In this document: piece by piece, positions 29,138 through 37,789 of the stretch
Layout of the letters: each line of letters starts with the position of its first letter
Position numbering within the stretch: position 1 is the stretch's first letter
Origin: Thermotoga sp. SG1
Lineage (GTDB): Bacteria > Thermotogota > Thermotogae > Thermotogales > Thermotogaceae
Direction of reading: 5' to 3'
Length of the DNA: 64,000 nucleotides
Assembly: GCF_002865985.1 (NCBI RefSeq)
Contig: NZ_LNDD01000001.1
Coordinates: 297,004-361,003, forward strand
Made by a program: the position numbers and the translations under genes
The notes under the pieces: generated by a model
Database searches by the model: none
Seen by the model: only the letters and a program-made list of their open reading frames with translations
Told to the model about the DNA's origin: nothing

Positions 29138-29934
29138 CAAGAAAATTTTAACATTGGAATGAAGGAAACGAAAGCAACTATCACAATGACGGGACCGGGT
29201 GGTAGGTTGAGGATGTAGGCGGCAAGAAAACCAGAAAAGAAGGTGAGTACATTGAACACAATGGATATCACAACCAGCGATTTGAAAGATTTTCCAAACG
29301 TTCTGGCAACCAGTCCGGGAAGTATCAAAAGGGCCCCCGTGAGAATAACACCTACCACCTTGACGGTTACAACCACGGTGATCGCTATGAAAGAGGTGAT
29401 CAGAAGACGCACAAAGCCTGTTTTGATACCATAGAACTGGGCCATTTTCTCATCCACGATGAAATACTTGATCTCCCATCTAAACAGCAATATCAAAACC
29501 GTGTTTATCACCAGAATGAGAGATGTCAACATCACATCTGAACGGTTCACAAGCAGAACATCTCCGAACAGAAATCCCATCACATCCGTTTGGTATCTTC
29601 CCGAAACGGAAAACAGCACAACCCCGATGGCCATGAAGAGCGGAAGAAGGATACCTATGGCGCTGCTTTCGTGAAGTTTTGAACGGGAAAAAAGAGTCAC
29701 GGCCAGAGCAAAAACCAGCGCTGTGGCGAAAGAGATCAGTCTGGGATCACCACCGAGGAGGGCAGAGAGTGCAAGACCGGCAAAGACCGCGTGCGCCGTC
29801 CCATCCCCTATGAACTCCATTCTCTTGAACACCACAAAGGGAGAAACGATGCCAGCCAGAATGGCGGTGAGTACACCACCGATGAAAGCCGTTCTCAGAA
29901 ATTCGTACTGGACGAGATCATGGAAGAAGTTCAA
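29137..29934 (-). CDS. znuB: Metal ABC transporter permease (ZnuB/MntB-like)
   Basis: A 265-residue permease of the ABC-3 family, with about eight membrane segments. It shows VFKRMEFIGDGTAHAVFAGL near the N-terminus and VKVVGVILTGALLILPGLVA, the family signature. It forms an importer with the ATPase and binding protein upstream. Zinc is more likely than manganese because of the Fur-family Zur-like regulator. Confidence 0.9.
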   Translation of the reverse strand: MNFFHDLVQYEFLRTAFIGGVLTAILAGIVSPFVVFKRMEFIGDGTAHAVFAGLALSALLGGDPRLISFATALVFALAVTLFSRSKLHESSAIGILLPLFMAIGVVLFSVSGRYQTDVMGFLFGDVLLVNRSDVMLTSLILVINTVLILLFRWEIKYFIVDEKMAQFYGIKTGFVRLLITSFIAITVVVTVKVVGVILTGALLILPGLVARTFGKSFKSLVVISIVFNVLTFFSGFLAAYILNLPPGPVIVIVAFVSFIPMLKFS

Positions 29935-30653
29935 TTTTTTCCCTCCCTGTGAAATATCTCGTAGTGTTTTGGTCCTCTGATCCAGATGTCAAAATCTGTA
30001 AAGATCTTCTTCAAATCATCCGGGCTGATGGTTTCCGTTGGGCCGTGACAATGAAGAGTTCTGTTGAGACACATGACCGTGGTGCATTCTCTGAAGACCA
30101 TACCGATATCGTGGCTGACCATCACAACCGTGATGTTCCTTTCCTTCCTCAATCTGTTCAAAAGTTCGTAGAACGCAGCTTTCCCCATTTCGTCCACACC
30201 GGCTTCTGGTTCGTCGAGCACGAGGATGTCCGGTTCGGACAGCAGGGCCCTTGCAAGGGACAATCTCTGGAACTCCCCCCCAGAGAGATTTCTTATGAGA
30301 TCGTTTTCTTTGTGGGAGATTCCAACGTTGATCAGGGTGGATCTCACCTTTTCCCAGTCGATTCTTTTTGACCTTCCGTACATTCCCATGGCGGCAAACT
30401 CTCTCACAGTCATGGGAAAATCCCTTTGAACCTCTTGAGTCTGTGGAAGGTATCCTATCCTTCCTCTTATCACAACCTTTCCTTCGTAGCCTCTTATTTC
30501 CCCTACCAGGATTTTCACCAGGGTGGTCTTTCCTGCACCGTTTGGGCCGATTATTCCAACGAATTCCCCTTTTTCGACGGAAAATGTTATGTTCTTCAGT
30601 ATCTCAAAATTCCTGACTCTGTAGGTGAGGCCTTTCACTTCTATGATCTTCAT
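29931..30653 (-). CDS. znuC: Metal ABC transporter ATPase (ZnuC-like)
   Basis: A 240-residue ATPase: Walker A GIIGPNGAGKTTLVKIL, Q-loop YLPQTQEV, signature NLSGGEFQRLSLARAL, Walker B DILVLDEPEAGVD, switch His in VMVSHDIGM. It overlaps both neighbours by four bases. Confidence 0.92.
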   Translation of the reverse strand: MKIIEVKGLTYRVRNFEILKNITFSVEKGEFVGIIGPNGAGKTTLVKILVGEIRGYEGKVVIRGRIGYLPQTQEVQRDFPMTVREFAAMGMYGRSKRIDWEKVRSTLINVGISHKENDLIRNLSGGEFQRLSLARALLSEPDILVLDEPEAGVDEMGKAAFYELLNRLRKERNITVVMVSHDIGMVFRECTTVMCLNRTLHCHGPTETISPDDLKKIFTDFDIWIRGPKHYEIFHREGKN

Positions 30654-31453
30654 CTCAGTGCCTCCTCGATCGTTTTCAGGTTCTTCTTCAAAAGTTCCGA
30701 GATGGTCCTCTCTCCACCTGTTCCGAGAGGATCCAGTACGGAGCTATTCATCTTCAGTTCCTTTTCAAGGGATGTCAGCATCTCGCTTGGTTGCTGGGGT
30801 TCCCTAAACAGCGCCACTATTTGACTTTTCTTTTCGAGGATCTCTCTGATCGTGGAGAAACTCGTTGAGTGTTCGTGCCCACTGGAAAGAGAAAGAAGTT
30901 TCAGGCCGAGCTCTTCGAACAGATACAGAAAACTTGGATGCGACATGACTACGATCTTTCCTCTGTGCGGGAAGAGTATTCTGAAAGACTCCATGATCAC
31001 CTCGTTCAATTCTTCGATGAGTTGCTTTGTGTTTCGCTCTATTTCCTGCCATTTTTTTGGAAATCTTTCAGAAAACACCTGACACAGACCCGGAACGATG
31101 TGGTATTTGAGGAAGAAGGGATTGAGCCATACATGAGGGTTCTCACCCTCCAGGAGTATCTTGGGGATGAAGTCTGAAACGTACACGGTCTTTTCACTGT
31201 ATCTTTTCAGATAAGGTTCAAGGCCCATTCCGTTCGCCACTATCAGGTCTGCCTCTTCCAGCATTCTGGCGTCGGTTGGTTTCAGCGAGAAAAGATGTGG
31301 ATTCGCGTTCGGTGGAACAAGAAGAACCACACTGGAACTATCTCCCAGGATCTGAGAGACAAGCAAGTAGTACGGATTTATCGTGACCACAACCTTTCCA
31401 GAAAAAGCGATCAAACCGAGCGTGAGTATCAGAACGAAGAACAATCTTTTCAT
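30650..31453 (-). CDS. znuA: Metal ABC transporter substrate-binding protein (ZnuA-like)
   Basis: A 267-residue cluster-A1 binding protein with a signal peptide (about residues 1-19). Metal-ligand positions: PPNANPHLFSLKPTD, GENPHVWLNPF, VVMSHPSFLYLFEELGL and the Asp in SSVLDPLGTGGE. The usual His-rich loop of ZnuA is short. The ATG at 31453 follows GGAGGTGATCCTC; the fur stop lies in that spacer. Confidence 0.88.
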   Translation of the reverse strand: MKRLFFVLILTLGLIAFSGKVVVTINPYYLLVSQILGDSSSVVLLVPPNANPHLFSLKPTDARMLEEADLIVANGMGLEPYLKRYSEKTVYVSDFIPKILLEGENPHVWLNPFFLKYHIVPGLCQVFSERFPKKWQEIERNTKQLIEELNEVIMESFRILFPHRGKIVVMSHPSFLYLFEELGLKLLSLSSGHEHSTSFSTIREILEKKSQIVALFREPQQPSEMLTSLEKELKMNSSVLDPLGTGGERTISELLKKNLKTIEEALR

Positions 31454-31458
31454 GAGGA

Positions 31459-31815
31459 TCACCTCCTGCAGTTTTCACAGACACCGTATATCAAGAACAG
31501 GTGACTTTCCTCTGAAAAACGGTACTTTTTCTGGAGTGCGTCGATGAGTTCTCTGGCACATTCTTTGAACGGAAAGAGCTTTCCACATCTTTCACACACC
31601 ATGAAGTGGTAGTGGTTGTCTCTTCTGAAAAAGTACCTCACACCTCTGCTCACACTGAAAGATCCGACGAGCTTTCTTTCCTCCAGGAATTTCAACGCCC
31701 TGTAGACTGTGGAAAGGTTCACCCCAGCCTTCTTGTAAATCTCTTCCGCTGTGAGGGGAATTTTCGACTCTTCGACGATCTTCAGGATTTTCTTTCTGTT
31801 CTCTGTCATTCTCAT
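31459..31815 (-). CDS. zur: Fur-family metalloregulator (probably Zur)
   Basis: A 118-residue Fur-type repressor. The winged helix is about residues 1-75 (VNLSTVYRALKFLEERKLV recognition region) followed by the metal part HYHFMVCERCGKLFPF and CENC, giving the two CxxC pairs of the structural zinc site. It heads the operon fur-znuA-znuC-znuB-RR-HK. The ATG at 31815 follows AGGTGAG. A perfect palindrome lies just upstream, so it probably represses its own operon. Zinc is inferred from the transporter. Confidence 0.88.
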   Translation of the reverse strand: MRMTENRKKILKIVEESKIPLTAEEIYKKAGVNLSTVYRALKFLEERKLVGSFSVSRGVRYFFRRDNHYHFMVCERCGKLFPFKECARELIDALQKKYRFSEESHLFLIYGVCENCRR

Positions 31816-31824
31816 GCTCTCACC

Positions 31825-31845
31825 TGCAAATGCAAAGCATTTGCA
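31825..31845. promoter_or_regulatory. Fur-family (Zur-like) operator
   Basis: TGCAAATGC-AAA-GCATTTGCA is a perfect 9-3-9 palindrome ten bases before the fur ATG. It would cover the transcription start and the ribosome site edge. Its size and odd-centred symmetry fit Fur-family boxes. Confidence 0.8.
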
Positions 31846-31940
31846 AGTATTATTGTACCACTGGGATCTTCTTTTTGTCTGTAAAAACAATATTTCTAAA
31901 AAGTCAGAACCGACGTTCTAAAATATGCAATCAGTCGGTT

Positions 31941-31969
31941 TTGAACGCTATGCCGAATTATGGTATAAT
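31941..31969 (+). promoter_or_regulatory. Strong promoter of the aminomutase-like gene
   Basis: TTGAAC (31941-31946), 17-bp spacer, TATAAT (31964-31969). The start would be near 31976, giving a leader of about 105 nt, long for this genome. Confidence 0.8.
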
Positions 31970-32000
31970 GAATACGAAAAACAACATATCCTCATTCTCC

Positions 32001-32022
32001 TCGAAGAATTCTTCGATTTTTT
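32001..32022 (+). terminator. Terminator-like hairpin in the leader
   Basis: TCGAAG-AATT-CTTCGA followed by six T, about 25 nt after the predicted start and about 60 nt before the gene. It could end transcripts early (attenuation) or produce a short RNA of about 45 nt. Confidence 0.6.
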
Positions 32023-32080
32023 AAGTGCACTGATTTTTAATATCTAACTTTGTTAAAACAAATTCGGGAGGTGATCCAGT

Positions 32081-33178
32081 TTGAAGGTCAGATACTATAC
32101 GAGCGTGACGCAGGTAGAACAACTGAGTTCTGAAGAGAAAGAAAGACTGAAGAGAGTGGAAGAGAAATTCAGATTCAGGGCGAATTCCTACTATCTTGGC
32201 CTCATCAACTGGTCGGATCCGGATGATCCGATCAGAAAGATCATCATACCTGAAGAGGATGAACTCGATGAATGGGGATCACTGGACGCATCCGGTGAAA
32301 GGTCTTACACGGTTGCCAAGGGGCTTCAGCACAAGTATCCAGACACGGCCCTTTTTCTCGTAAACGATGTGTGTGGAGGATTCTGCAGATTCTGTTTCAG
32401 AAAGAGGCTTTTCATAAACGTTGGAGCCGAGGTGATACGGGACATCACGCCCCAGCTCAATTACATCCGCTCACATAAAGAGATAACAAACGTTTTGCTC
32501 ACGGGTGGTGATCCTCTACTTCTGTCCACGGAGAAACTGGAGAAGATCATCGGTTCTCTGAGAGAGATTGATCATGTTCAGATAATAAGAATCGGAAGCA
32601 AGATCCCGGCGTTCAATCCCTACAGGATAATCGATGACCCTGAACTTTTGAAAATGATCAGAAAGTACAGCACGAAGGAGAAGAAAATATATGTGATGAC
32701 GCAGTTCAACCATCCAAGGGAGCTGACAGAAGAGGCAGTAGAAGCGGTGAATCTTTTGAAAGATGCAGGAGCTGTTCTCTGCAACCAGACACCTCTTCTG
32801 AGAGGGATAAACGACTCACCGGAAACCCTGGGAGAGCTACTTGACAGGCTATCTTTTGTTGGAGTGACACCTTACTATGTGTTTCAAAACAGGCCGGTCT
32901 CTGGAAACAAAAAGTTTGCTGTGCCAATCGAGGAAGGGTACGAGATCTTCACAAAAGCTATTTCAAACCTCTCTGGTGTTGCCAAGAGGGTAAGGTACGT
33001 CATGTCTCACAGAACGGGCAAAATAGAGATAGCGGCTCTGACGAAGAATTTCATCGTTTTCAAGTATCATAGGGCGCACGACGAAGAAAACAGAAGAAAG
33101 GTGATGGTCTACAGAAGAAACCCGAACGCTTTCTGGTTCGACGATTACACAGAATTGATAGAAGAGTACACGGTTTGA
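32081..33178 (+). CDS. KamA-family radical SAM protein (lysine 2,3-aminomutase-like, altered substrate site)
   Basis: A 365-residue radical SAM/PLP protein. The cluster cysteines are 98, 102 and 105 (VCGGFCRFCFRKR); LLTGGDPLLLST, IIRIGSKIPAFNP and QTPLLRGINDS are typical of the family. Lys314 in YVMSHRTGK aligns with the PLP lysine of lysine 2,3-aminomutase. The Asp that holds the lysine side chain (QCD in the clostridial enzyme) is Arg271 (FQNR), and the DAPGGGGK loop that carries the second Asp is missing. The C-terminal oligomerisation part is short. Its substrate is therefore probably not lysine. TTG start behind GGGAGGTGATCC. Confidence 0.82.
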   Translation: MKVRYYTSVTQVEQLSSEEKERLKRVEEKFRFRANSYYLGLINWSDPDDPIRKIIIPEEDELDEWGSLDASGERSYTVAKGLQHKYPDTALFLVNDVCGGFCRFCFRKRLFINVGAEVIRDITPQLNYIRSHKEITNVLLTGGDPLLLSTEKLEKIIGSLREIDHVQIIRIGSKIPAFNPYRIIDDPELLKMIRKYSTKEKKIYVMTQFNHPRELTEEAVEAVNLLKDAGAVLCNQTPLLRGINDSPETLGELLDRLSFVGVTPYYVFQNRPVSGNKKFAVPIEEGYEIFTKAISNLSGVAKRVRYVMSHRTGKIEIAALTKNFIVFKYHRAHDEENRRKVMVYRRNPNAFWFDDYTELIEEYTV

Positions 33179-33213
33179 AGAGCTCCCCTTGCGGGGTGCT
33201 TCTTTTTTCTTCC
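33179..33213 (+). terminator. Terminator of the aminomutase-like gene
   Basis: AGCTCCCC-TTGC-GGGGTGCT forms an imperfect stem (one T-T mismatch) followed by TCTTTTTT. It starts three bases after the stop and also forms the broken 3' end of the nitroreductase remnant on the other strand. Confidence 0.75.
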
Positions 33214-33518
33214 AAGGCAAGAAGAAGGTATCCAACGACAAGCCAGACTGACTCTCTCGAGTATGGTGCTCTCTTTTCTGAGAAGACAAGTAGAAGGTAA
33301 GGTGCTTCTTCCAGAAAATCTTCCCCTCACGTTTTCATAGAAAGCCTTTTCAGATCTTTCGCAGACTCTTCTGATCTGTCCTTTCAGTTTTTCGTCTTCC
33401 ACGATGAGGAACCTCCAAGGCTGGGCGTTCATGCCAGAAGGTGCCTCTCTTCAAGAGGAGGCTTTTCTTTTTCGAACTTTCGAACGGTCTTTCTCCTTTT
33501 TGCAAGATCGTACAGCAT
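33183..33518 (-). pseudogene. Decayed nitroreductase gene
   Basis: Three pieces of a nitroreductase-family FMN protein lie in order but in different frames. Piece 1 starts at ATG 33518 behind GGAGG: MLYDLAKRRKTVRKFEKEKP. Piece 2: EAPSGMNAQPWRFLIVEDEK, running to about FYENVRG. Piece 3: DFLEEAPYLLLVFSEKRAPY, then ESVWLVVGYLLLALEE. Codons between the pieces are missing, the frame shifts twice, and the C-terminal third is absent. The good ribosome site and the two-base gap to the acetamidase stop show it once belonged to that operon. Confidence 0.82.
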
Positions 33519-33520
33519 TT

Positions 33521-34378
33521 TCAAACCTCCGAGAAGACGTACTTTGGGATACGTGCCTTCACGGTTTTACTGGGGTTCACCAGCTGGGAAATCTCGATGT
33601 CCACACAGAGGCTCGCGATCATGTAGGCATCTTTGAACGGTATGGTCTTTCTTCTTTGAATGAACCACACTGCTTCTCTTGTTACTTCCTTCAAGGCTTC
33701 CTCGATGTCTGGTAGCGAAACAACGATGTAGTAGGAATCTTTTGTTTCCACCATGGGCCATTTGATTTCTTCTCTGGCGATATCTACCTCCACGACCACT
33801 TTCGCAGAGACTTCACACGCAGAAACACAAACCTCACCATCTGCCATCGTTGCGTGAACATCTCCGAGGGCAAACAGTGCACCCTCGTGGTAAACGGGAA
33901 GATAGACTGTGGATCCTTCTGTGATCTCTCTTGTATCCATGTTTCCTCCATGTCTGTGGGCGGTCCCTGTGGGATATTCTCCCTCGGGCGGGGCGACACC
34001 GATCACACCGATCATTGGATGAAGGGGTATTCTGATGTGATCGAAGAGGACTGCCCACCTTTCTATCTCCAGTTCTTTCGAGTGAAATCCTTCTATCTCA
34101 TCCCCAAGAACACCAAACCCTTTCCCGGTCACGATCACACCCTTCTTTGGAAGTTCGATCCTCTTGATCCGGACGACCAGTGTGTCACCAGGTTTTGCTC
34201 CATTGACGTAGACAGGTCCTGTGGCAGGATTCACCTTTGAAAAATCGATCTTTTCGTAGTTTCCCCCAAGGGCATCGATCGTTTCGAAGATCACTTGCTC
34301 ACCTGGGTACACTTCCTCTGCTGGCGTCATGTAACTCGAAAAAGAATACACGTGTCTTTGAGACGGAACGATTTTCAT
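33521..34378 (-). CDS. Acetamidase/formamidase
   Basis: A 285-residue FmdA/AmdA-type amidase that frees ammonia from short amides. Typical segments: [71 protein letters not shown]. The start ATG follows GGAGATG. It lies 12 bases downstream of the ribonucleotide reductase gene and could be cotranscribed with it. Confidence 0.9.
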   Translation of the reverse strand: MKIVPSQRHVYSFSSYMTPAEEVYPGEQVIFETIDALGGNYEKIDFSKVNPATGPVYVNGAKPGDTLVVRIKRIELPKKGVIVTGKGFGVLGDEIEGFHSKELEIERWAVLFDHIRIPLHPMIGVIGVAPPEGEYPTGTAHRHGGNMDTREITEGSTVYLPVYHEGALFALGDVHATMADGEVCVSACEVSAKVVVEVDIAREEIKWPMVETKDSYYIVVSLPDIEEALKEVTREAVWFIQRRKTIPFKDAYMIASLCVDIEISQLVNPSKTVKARIPKYVFSEV

Positions 34379-34390
34379 GCTTTCATCTCC

Positions 34391-36874
34391 TTACTCACAC
34401 TTCGACCATCCACAGTTTTTGCAACTCACACATCCTTCCTGCTTTATTAGAGAATTCTTCGAAAGACACACGGGACAGTAAACGTTTCCCTCGTCGTCAA
34501 CGTAGTATCCGTTTTGCCATTTCAGGTTGTTTGCCACGATGAATTTTTCTCTTTCTACCGGCTCTTCTTCAGTTTCTGACTCCTCTTTACCCGTTCTGAG
34601 CCAGAGCCTTGCGAAGTCATCGAGAGCCTTCTTTATCTCTTCGGCAAGTCCCCGGCAGTAGTCCCCCTTCACCTTCGAGAGTTGTTCTATGATTTCGTCC
34701 ATGGAAACACCCGCTCTAAGCGCTATGGAGGAGAGTCTTCCGATCGCTTCGGCCATTTCGGTGCCATTTGAGATGAATATCTCCACGGCTTCACCGGTGT
34801 CGTCGAAGGATATCGTTATGTAGGTGGTCCCGTCCGGTCTTTTGTACTTTCTCGTGACGCTTCTGAGAGTGTCCTTTCTTGGTCTTGGATGGAGTTTCAT
34901 CTTCTCGTCAACGACGAAGAACTGTACCTTCGGTGCCTCAGGTGTTTTAAGGGCCTTCGTGAGTACCTGTGTTTGAAGGGATCCATCTCTGTAGATGGTG
35001 ATGCCTCTGACGTTCGTTCTGAGTGCTTCGAGATATACGTTGAGAACGTCGTCCACCGTTGCGCTCTGTGGCATGTTGATCGTTTTGGAGATGTTGTTGT
35101 CTACGTATCTCTGGAACGCATCCTGCATGAGAAGATGATCGATGGGATCTATGTCGAGTGCAACCACAAAGACTCTTTTTATTTTCTCTGGAACGTTGGG
35201 AATGTCCTTCAAACTTCCCTTCTCTATGAGTTCATTCTCAATTTTTCTGAGGATCTCCGGATCCAGTTTTTCCCTGAGCACCTGATTCACGTAGAGAAGG
35301 GGTTCTTTTGTTCCATCTTCCTTCGTCATGTATCTGGTGTAAGCGAGAAGGAAGTTCGGTTCCAGTCCGGAGGAGGTGTCGGCTATGTTCGAAATCGATC
35401 CCGTCGGAGCGATGGTCAAGAGTGCCACGTTTCTTCTGTACTCTCTGGTCATCTTCATGACTTCTCTTATCTCATCGTCATAGTTGCTGGTTCCCATGGC
35501 GAAGGGCACAAATCCTTCTTCTGTTCTGTATCTGGAGATTTCAAGCAATGGGAAATTCCCTTTCTCTTTTCCGAGTTCATAAGAGACCCTGTGGGCGTGA
35601 AGCGCTATGAAAGCCATGAGGTTGGAAGCAAAGTCGCGTGCTTCCTGTGAGTCATAGGGGAGTTCCAGTTTGTAGAGAAGATCCGCAAACCCCATTATTC
35701 CAAGACCGAGTCTTCTGCTTTCCTTGACAGCCTTTGTGATCTTGTCTATCGGAAACACGTTCACGTCGATGACGTCATCGAGAAAGCGAACAGCTATTTG
35801 AACGAGTTCCTGAAGGGCTTCCAGATCGACAAAACCGTTGTTGTAGAACTTTGCAACGTCGATCGAACCCAGGTTACACGCTTCGTAATCGGAGAGTCCA
35901 ATCTCTCCACAGGGATTGGTGGAGTTGATCTTCCTGTGTGGGTAAAGGGGATAGTACCTGTTCATCTCGCCGAGGAAGGCAAGTCCAGGATCGCCACTCC
36001 TCCAGGCGTTGCTGGCGATCTTTCTGAAGAGTTCTCTTATCTTCACTCTCTTTCTGATGGTGCTTCTTGGATGGGAGAGTTCCAGCTCACCATCTTCTTC
36101 GTAAAGTTTAAGTATTTCCTTTTTGTCCATCGGGATACCAACGGAAAGGTTGAAGAAGTTCAGCACCGCCTCGCCCGTGTTCTCTCTCTTTGCGTCTATG
36201 AATTCTTCTATATCAGGGTGGTCTATGTTCAGAATACCCATCAGGGCCCCACGCCTTCTGTACCCCTGTTTCACAACGGAGATGGCAGAGTTGAAAACGT
36301 GCATGAAAGAGACAGGACCTGATGCCTTTCCGTGTGTGCCCGCAACGAAGCTTCCTTTTGGCCTCAGTTCGGAGAAATTACTTCCTACACCGCCCCCCAC
36401 TTTTGTGATGAGTGCGTACTCTTTCACCGCTTCAAAGATCTCTTCTATGCTGTCACCAACAGGTACAACGAAACAGGCAGAGAGCATGTGAAGATGGTTT
36501 CGAGTTCTGTAGATCTCCTCGTAATCTTCTAGGGTCATCTGGTCGATGGGTTTCCAGAGAAGTTCGTACCTCACACCGAGTCCCGCGTTGAAGAGTGTGG
36601 GGCTGTTGGGAAGGAACAGTCTCGCTTTCAAAATTTTGAAAAAGGTATCCTCCCATTCCTTTATCCTGTCGAGTTTTTCACCTTTTTTGTAAGACGGGTT
36701 CAAAAGTTCGGCGGTTGCCACCACCCTTGCCACCCTTCTTGCCACGTCTTCCCACCTGGTTTCCAGGTATTTTCCATCCAAATCTCTCATGAAGTATCGA
36801 TCTTTGAGAATCGTTTGCGCATTCCTGGAAGGTTCAACATCGATCCACTTTTCGATCAGACTGGACAGTTTCAT
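34391..36874 (-). CDS. nrdJ: Class II (B12-dependent) ribonucleoside reductase
   Basis: An 827-residue enzyme that reduces ribonucleotides with adenosylcobalamin. Core motifs: LPNSPTLFNAGLG, ACFVVPVGDSIEE, GGVGSNFSELRP, the thiyl-radical Cys in NPCGEIGLSDYEACNLGS, and APTGSISNIADTSSGLEP. The C-terminus ends in a zinc-ribbon pattern, CPVCLSKN...CVSCKNCGWSKC, which also holds the swinging dithiol. The ATG at 36874 follows GGAGGGGTATC. A repeat pair flanks its promoter. Confidence 0.95.
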   Translation of the reverse strand: MKLSSLIEKWIDVEPSRNAQTILKDRYFMRDLDGKYLETRWEDVARRVARVVATAELLNPSYKKGEKLDRIKEWEDTFFKILKARLFLPNSPTLFNAGLGVRYELLWKPIDQMTLEDYEEIYRTRNHLHMLSACFVVPVGDSIEEIFEAVKEYALITKVGGGVGSNFSELRPKGSFVAGTHGKASGPVSFMHVFNSAISVVKQGYRRRGALMGILNIDHPDIEEFIDAKRENTGEAVLNFFNLSVGIPMDKKEILKLYEEDGELELSHPRSTIRKRVKIRELFRKIASNAWRSGDPGLAFLGEMNRYYPLYPHRKINSTNPCGEIGLSDYEACNLGSIDVAKFYNNGFVDLEALQELVQIAVRFLDDVIDVNVFPIDKITKAVKESRRLGLGIMGFADLLYKLELPYDSQEARDFASNLMAFIALHAHRVSYELGKEKGNFPLLEISRYRTEEGFVPFAMGTSNYDDEIREVMKMTREYRRNVALLTIAPTGSISNIADTSSGLEPNFLLAYTRYMTKEDGTKEPLLYVNQVLREKLDPEILRKIENELIEKGSLKDIPNVPEKIKRVFVVALDIDPIDHLLMQDAFQRYVDNNISKTINMPQSATVDDVLNVYLEALRTNVRGITIYRDGSLQTQVLTKALKTPEAPKVQFFVVDEKMKLHPRPRKDTLRSVTRKYKRPDGTTYITISFDDTGEAVEIFISNGTEMAEAIGRLSSIALRAGVSMDEIIEQLSKVKGDYCRGLAEEIKKALDDFARLWLRTGKEESETEEEPVEREKFIVANNLKWQNGYYVDDEGNVYCPVCLSKNSLIKQEGCVSCKNCGWSKCE

Positions 36875-36894
36875 GATACCCCTCCTGGTTTTTA

Positions 36895-36975
36895 ACAACA
36901 TATTGTGTATTCTTTCACAGAAATTCAACATGTGGTGGGATTTCCCGAAAAATTATACTCCATTTTTCTGTGAAA
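36895..36975. promoter_or_regulatory. nrdJ control region: -10, paired TTTC...GAAA repeats and NrdR-like box
   Basis: On the minus strand TATAAT lies at 36957-36952. TTTCACAGAAA (36913-36923) and its reverse complement TTTCTGTGAAA (36965-36975) flank it with centres 52 bp apart, about five helical turns. ACAACATATTGTGT (36895-36908) resembles an NrdR box but is single and imperfect. The repeats are seen directly; their use as operators is inference. Confidence 0.5.
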
Positions 36976-37038
36976 ACACCGAAACAATCCTGGGAAATTT
37001 CTAAAGATTTTCCGTGGTATCCTTGAGGGGGTGAGAAG

Positions 37039-37770
37039 TTGAGAGTGAGAGAAATAGAGGTAAAAAGCGCTTTGACTTTTTCTGAGGCCAAAAGACGGTA
37101 CACTCTCAGCCCTTACGTGGGCTGTACCAACTCCTGTGTGTACTGCTACGCCAGAGACTACGCACGACGTTACAGGGAGATGAAGTGGGAATCGGAGGTC
37201 GTAGTGAAGAAGAACATAGCAGAGGTTCTGAGAAAAGATATCATCAGAAAAAAGCCAGGATACGTCTTCATGAGCACCATGTGTGATCCATATCAGCCCA
37301 TCGAAGAAAAGTACAGGCTCACCCAGAAATGTCTTGAAGTTTTTCTGGAGTTTCCCCTTCTGGAGATCGAATTGATGATTCTCACAAAATCCACCCTCGT
37401 TCTGAGGGATCTGGACCTGTTCAAAAAGATGAAGAAACTCACAGTTGGACTCACCGTCACAACCGATGACGATGAAATTCGAAGGATCTTTGAACCCAAC
37501 GCGGCTTCCATAGAGGAAAGAATCGAAGTTCTGAAAACCTTGAAGGAAAACGATGTGCGAACCAGTGTTTTCATCAGTCCCATGCTTCCGATGGACCCGG
37601 AAAAACTATCGAAGATGCTGAAACCATACGTAGATTTCGTCTTCATAGATGACATGCACTACAGGTGGCGCGTAAAAGAGTTCTACGAAAGACTGGGACT
37701 CTCCTGGGCCCTTGAGGATGAGTTTTTCGAGAAAACCAGAAGGAGATTGCTCGAACTTTTTCAAAAATGA
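37039..37770 (+). CDS. SplB-like radical SAM protein
   Basis: A 243-residue radical SAM protein with cluster motif SPYVGCTNSCVYCYARDYAR and segments YVFMSTMCDPYQPIEEKYRL and GLTVTTDDDEIRRIFEPNAA, as in the Rv2578c/SplB-related family. It is much shorter than true spore photoproduct lyase and lacks its C-terminal thiol region, so DNA repair cannot be assumed. TTG start behind GGGGGTGAGAAG. Single gene with its own terminator. Confidence 0.82.
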   Translation: MRVREIEVKSALTFSEAKRRYTLSPYVGCTNSCVYCYARDYARRYREMKWESEVVVKKNIAEVLRKDIIRKKPGYVFMSTMCDPYQPIEEKYRLTQKCLEVFLEFPLLEIELMILTKSTLVLRDLDLFKKMKKLTVGLTVTTDDDEIRRIFEPNAASIEERIEVLKTLKENDVRTSVFISPMLPMDPEKLSKMLKPYVDFVFIDDMHYRWRVKEFYERLGLSWALEDEFFEKTRRRLLELFQK

Positions 37771-37789
37771 AAGGGGCGATTCGTCCCTT
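37771..37789. terminator. Bidirectional terminator
   Basis: AAGGGGCG-ATT-CGTCCCTT forms an 8-bp stem (one G-T pair) between the convergent radical SAM and xylB genes; the minus-strand side is followed by TTTCATTTTTG. Confidence 0.7.

Noticed and set aside
31830-32024. Small rightward open frame including the stretch after TATAAT (ATG 31968)
   Set aside because: Its ATG overlaps the -10 element, so it is upstream of the transcript start; it ends in the leader hairpin and looks like chance.
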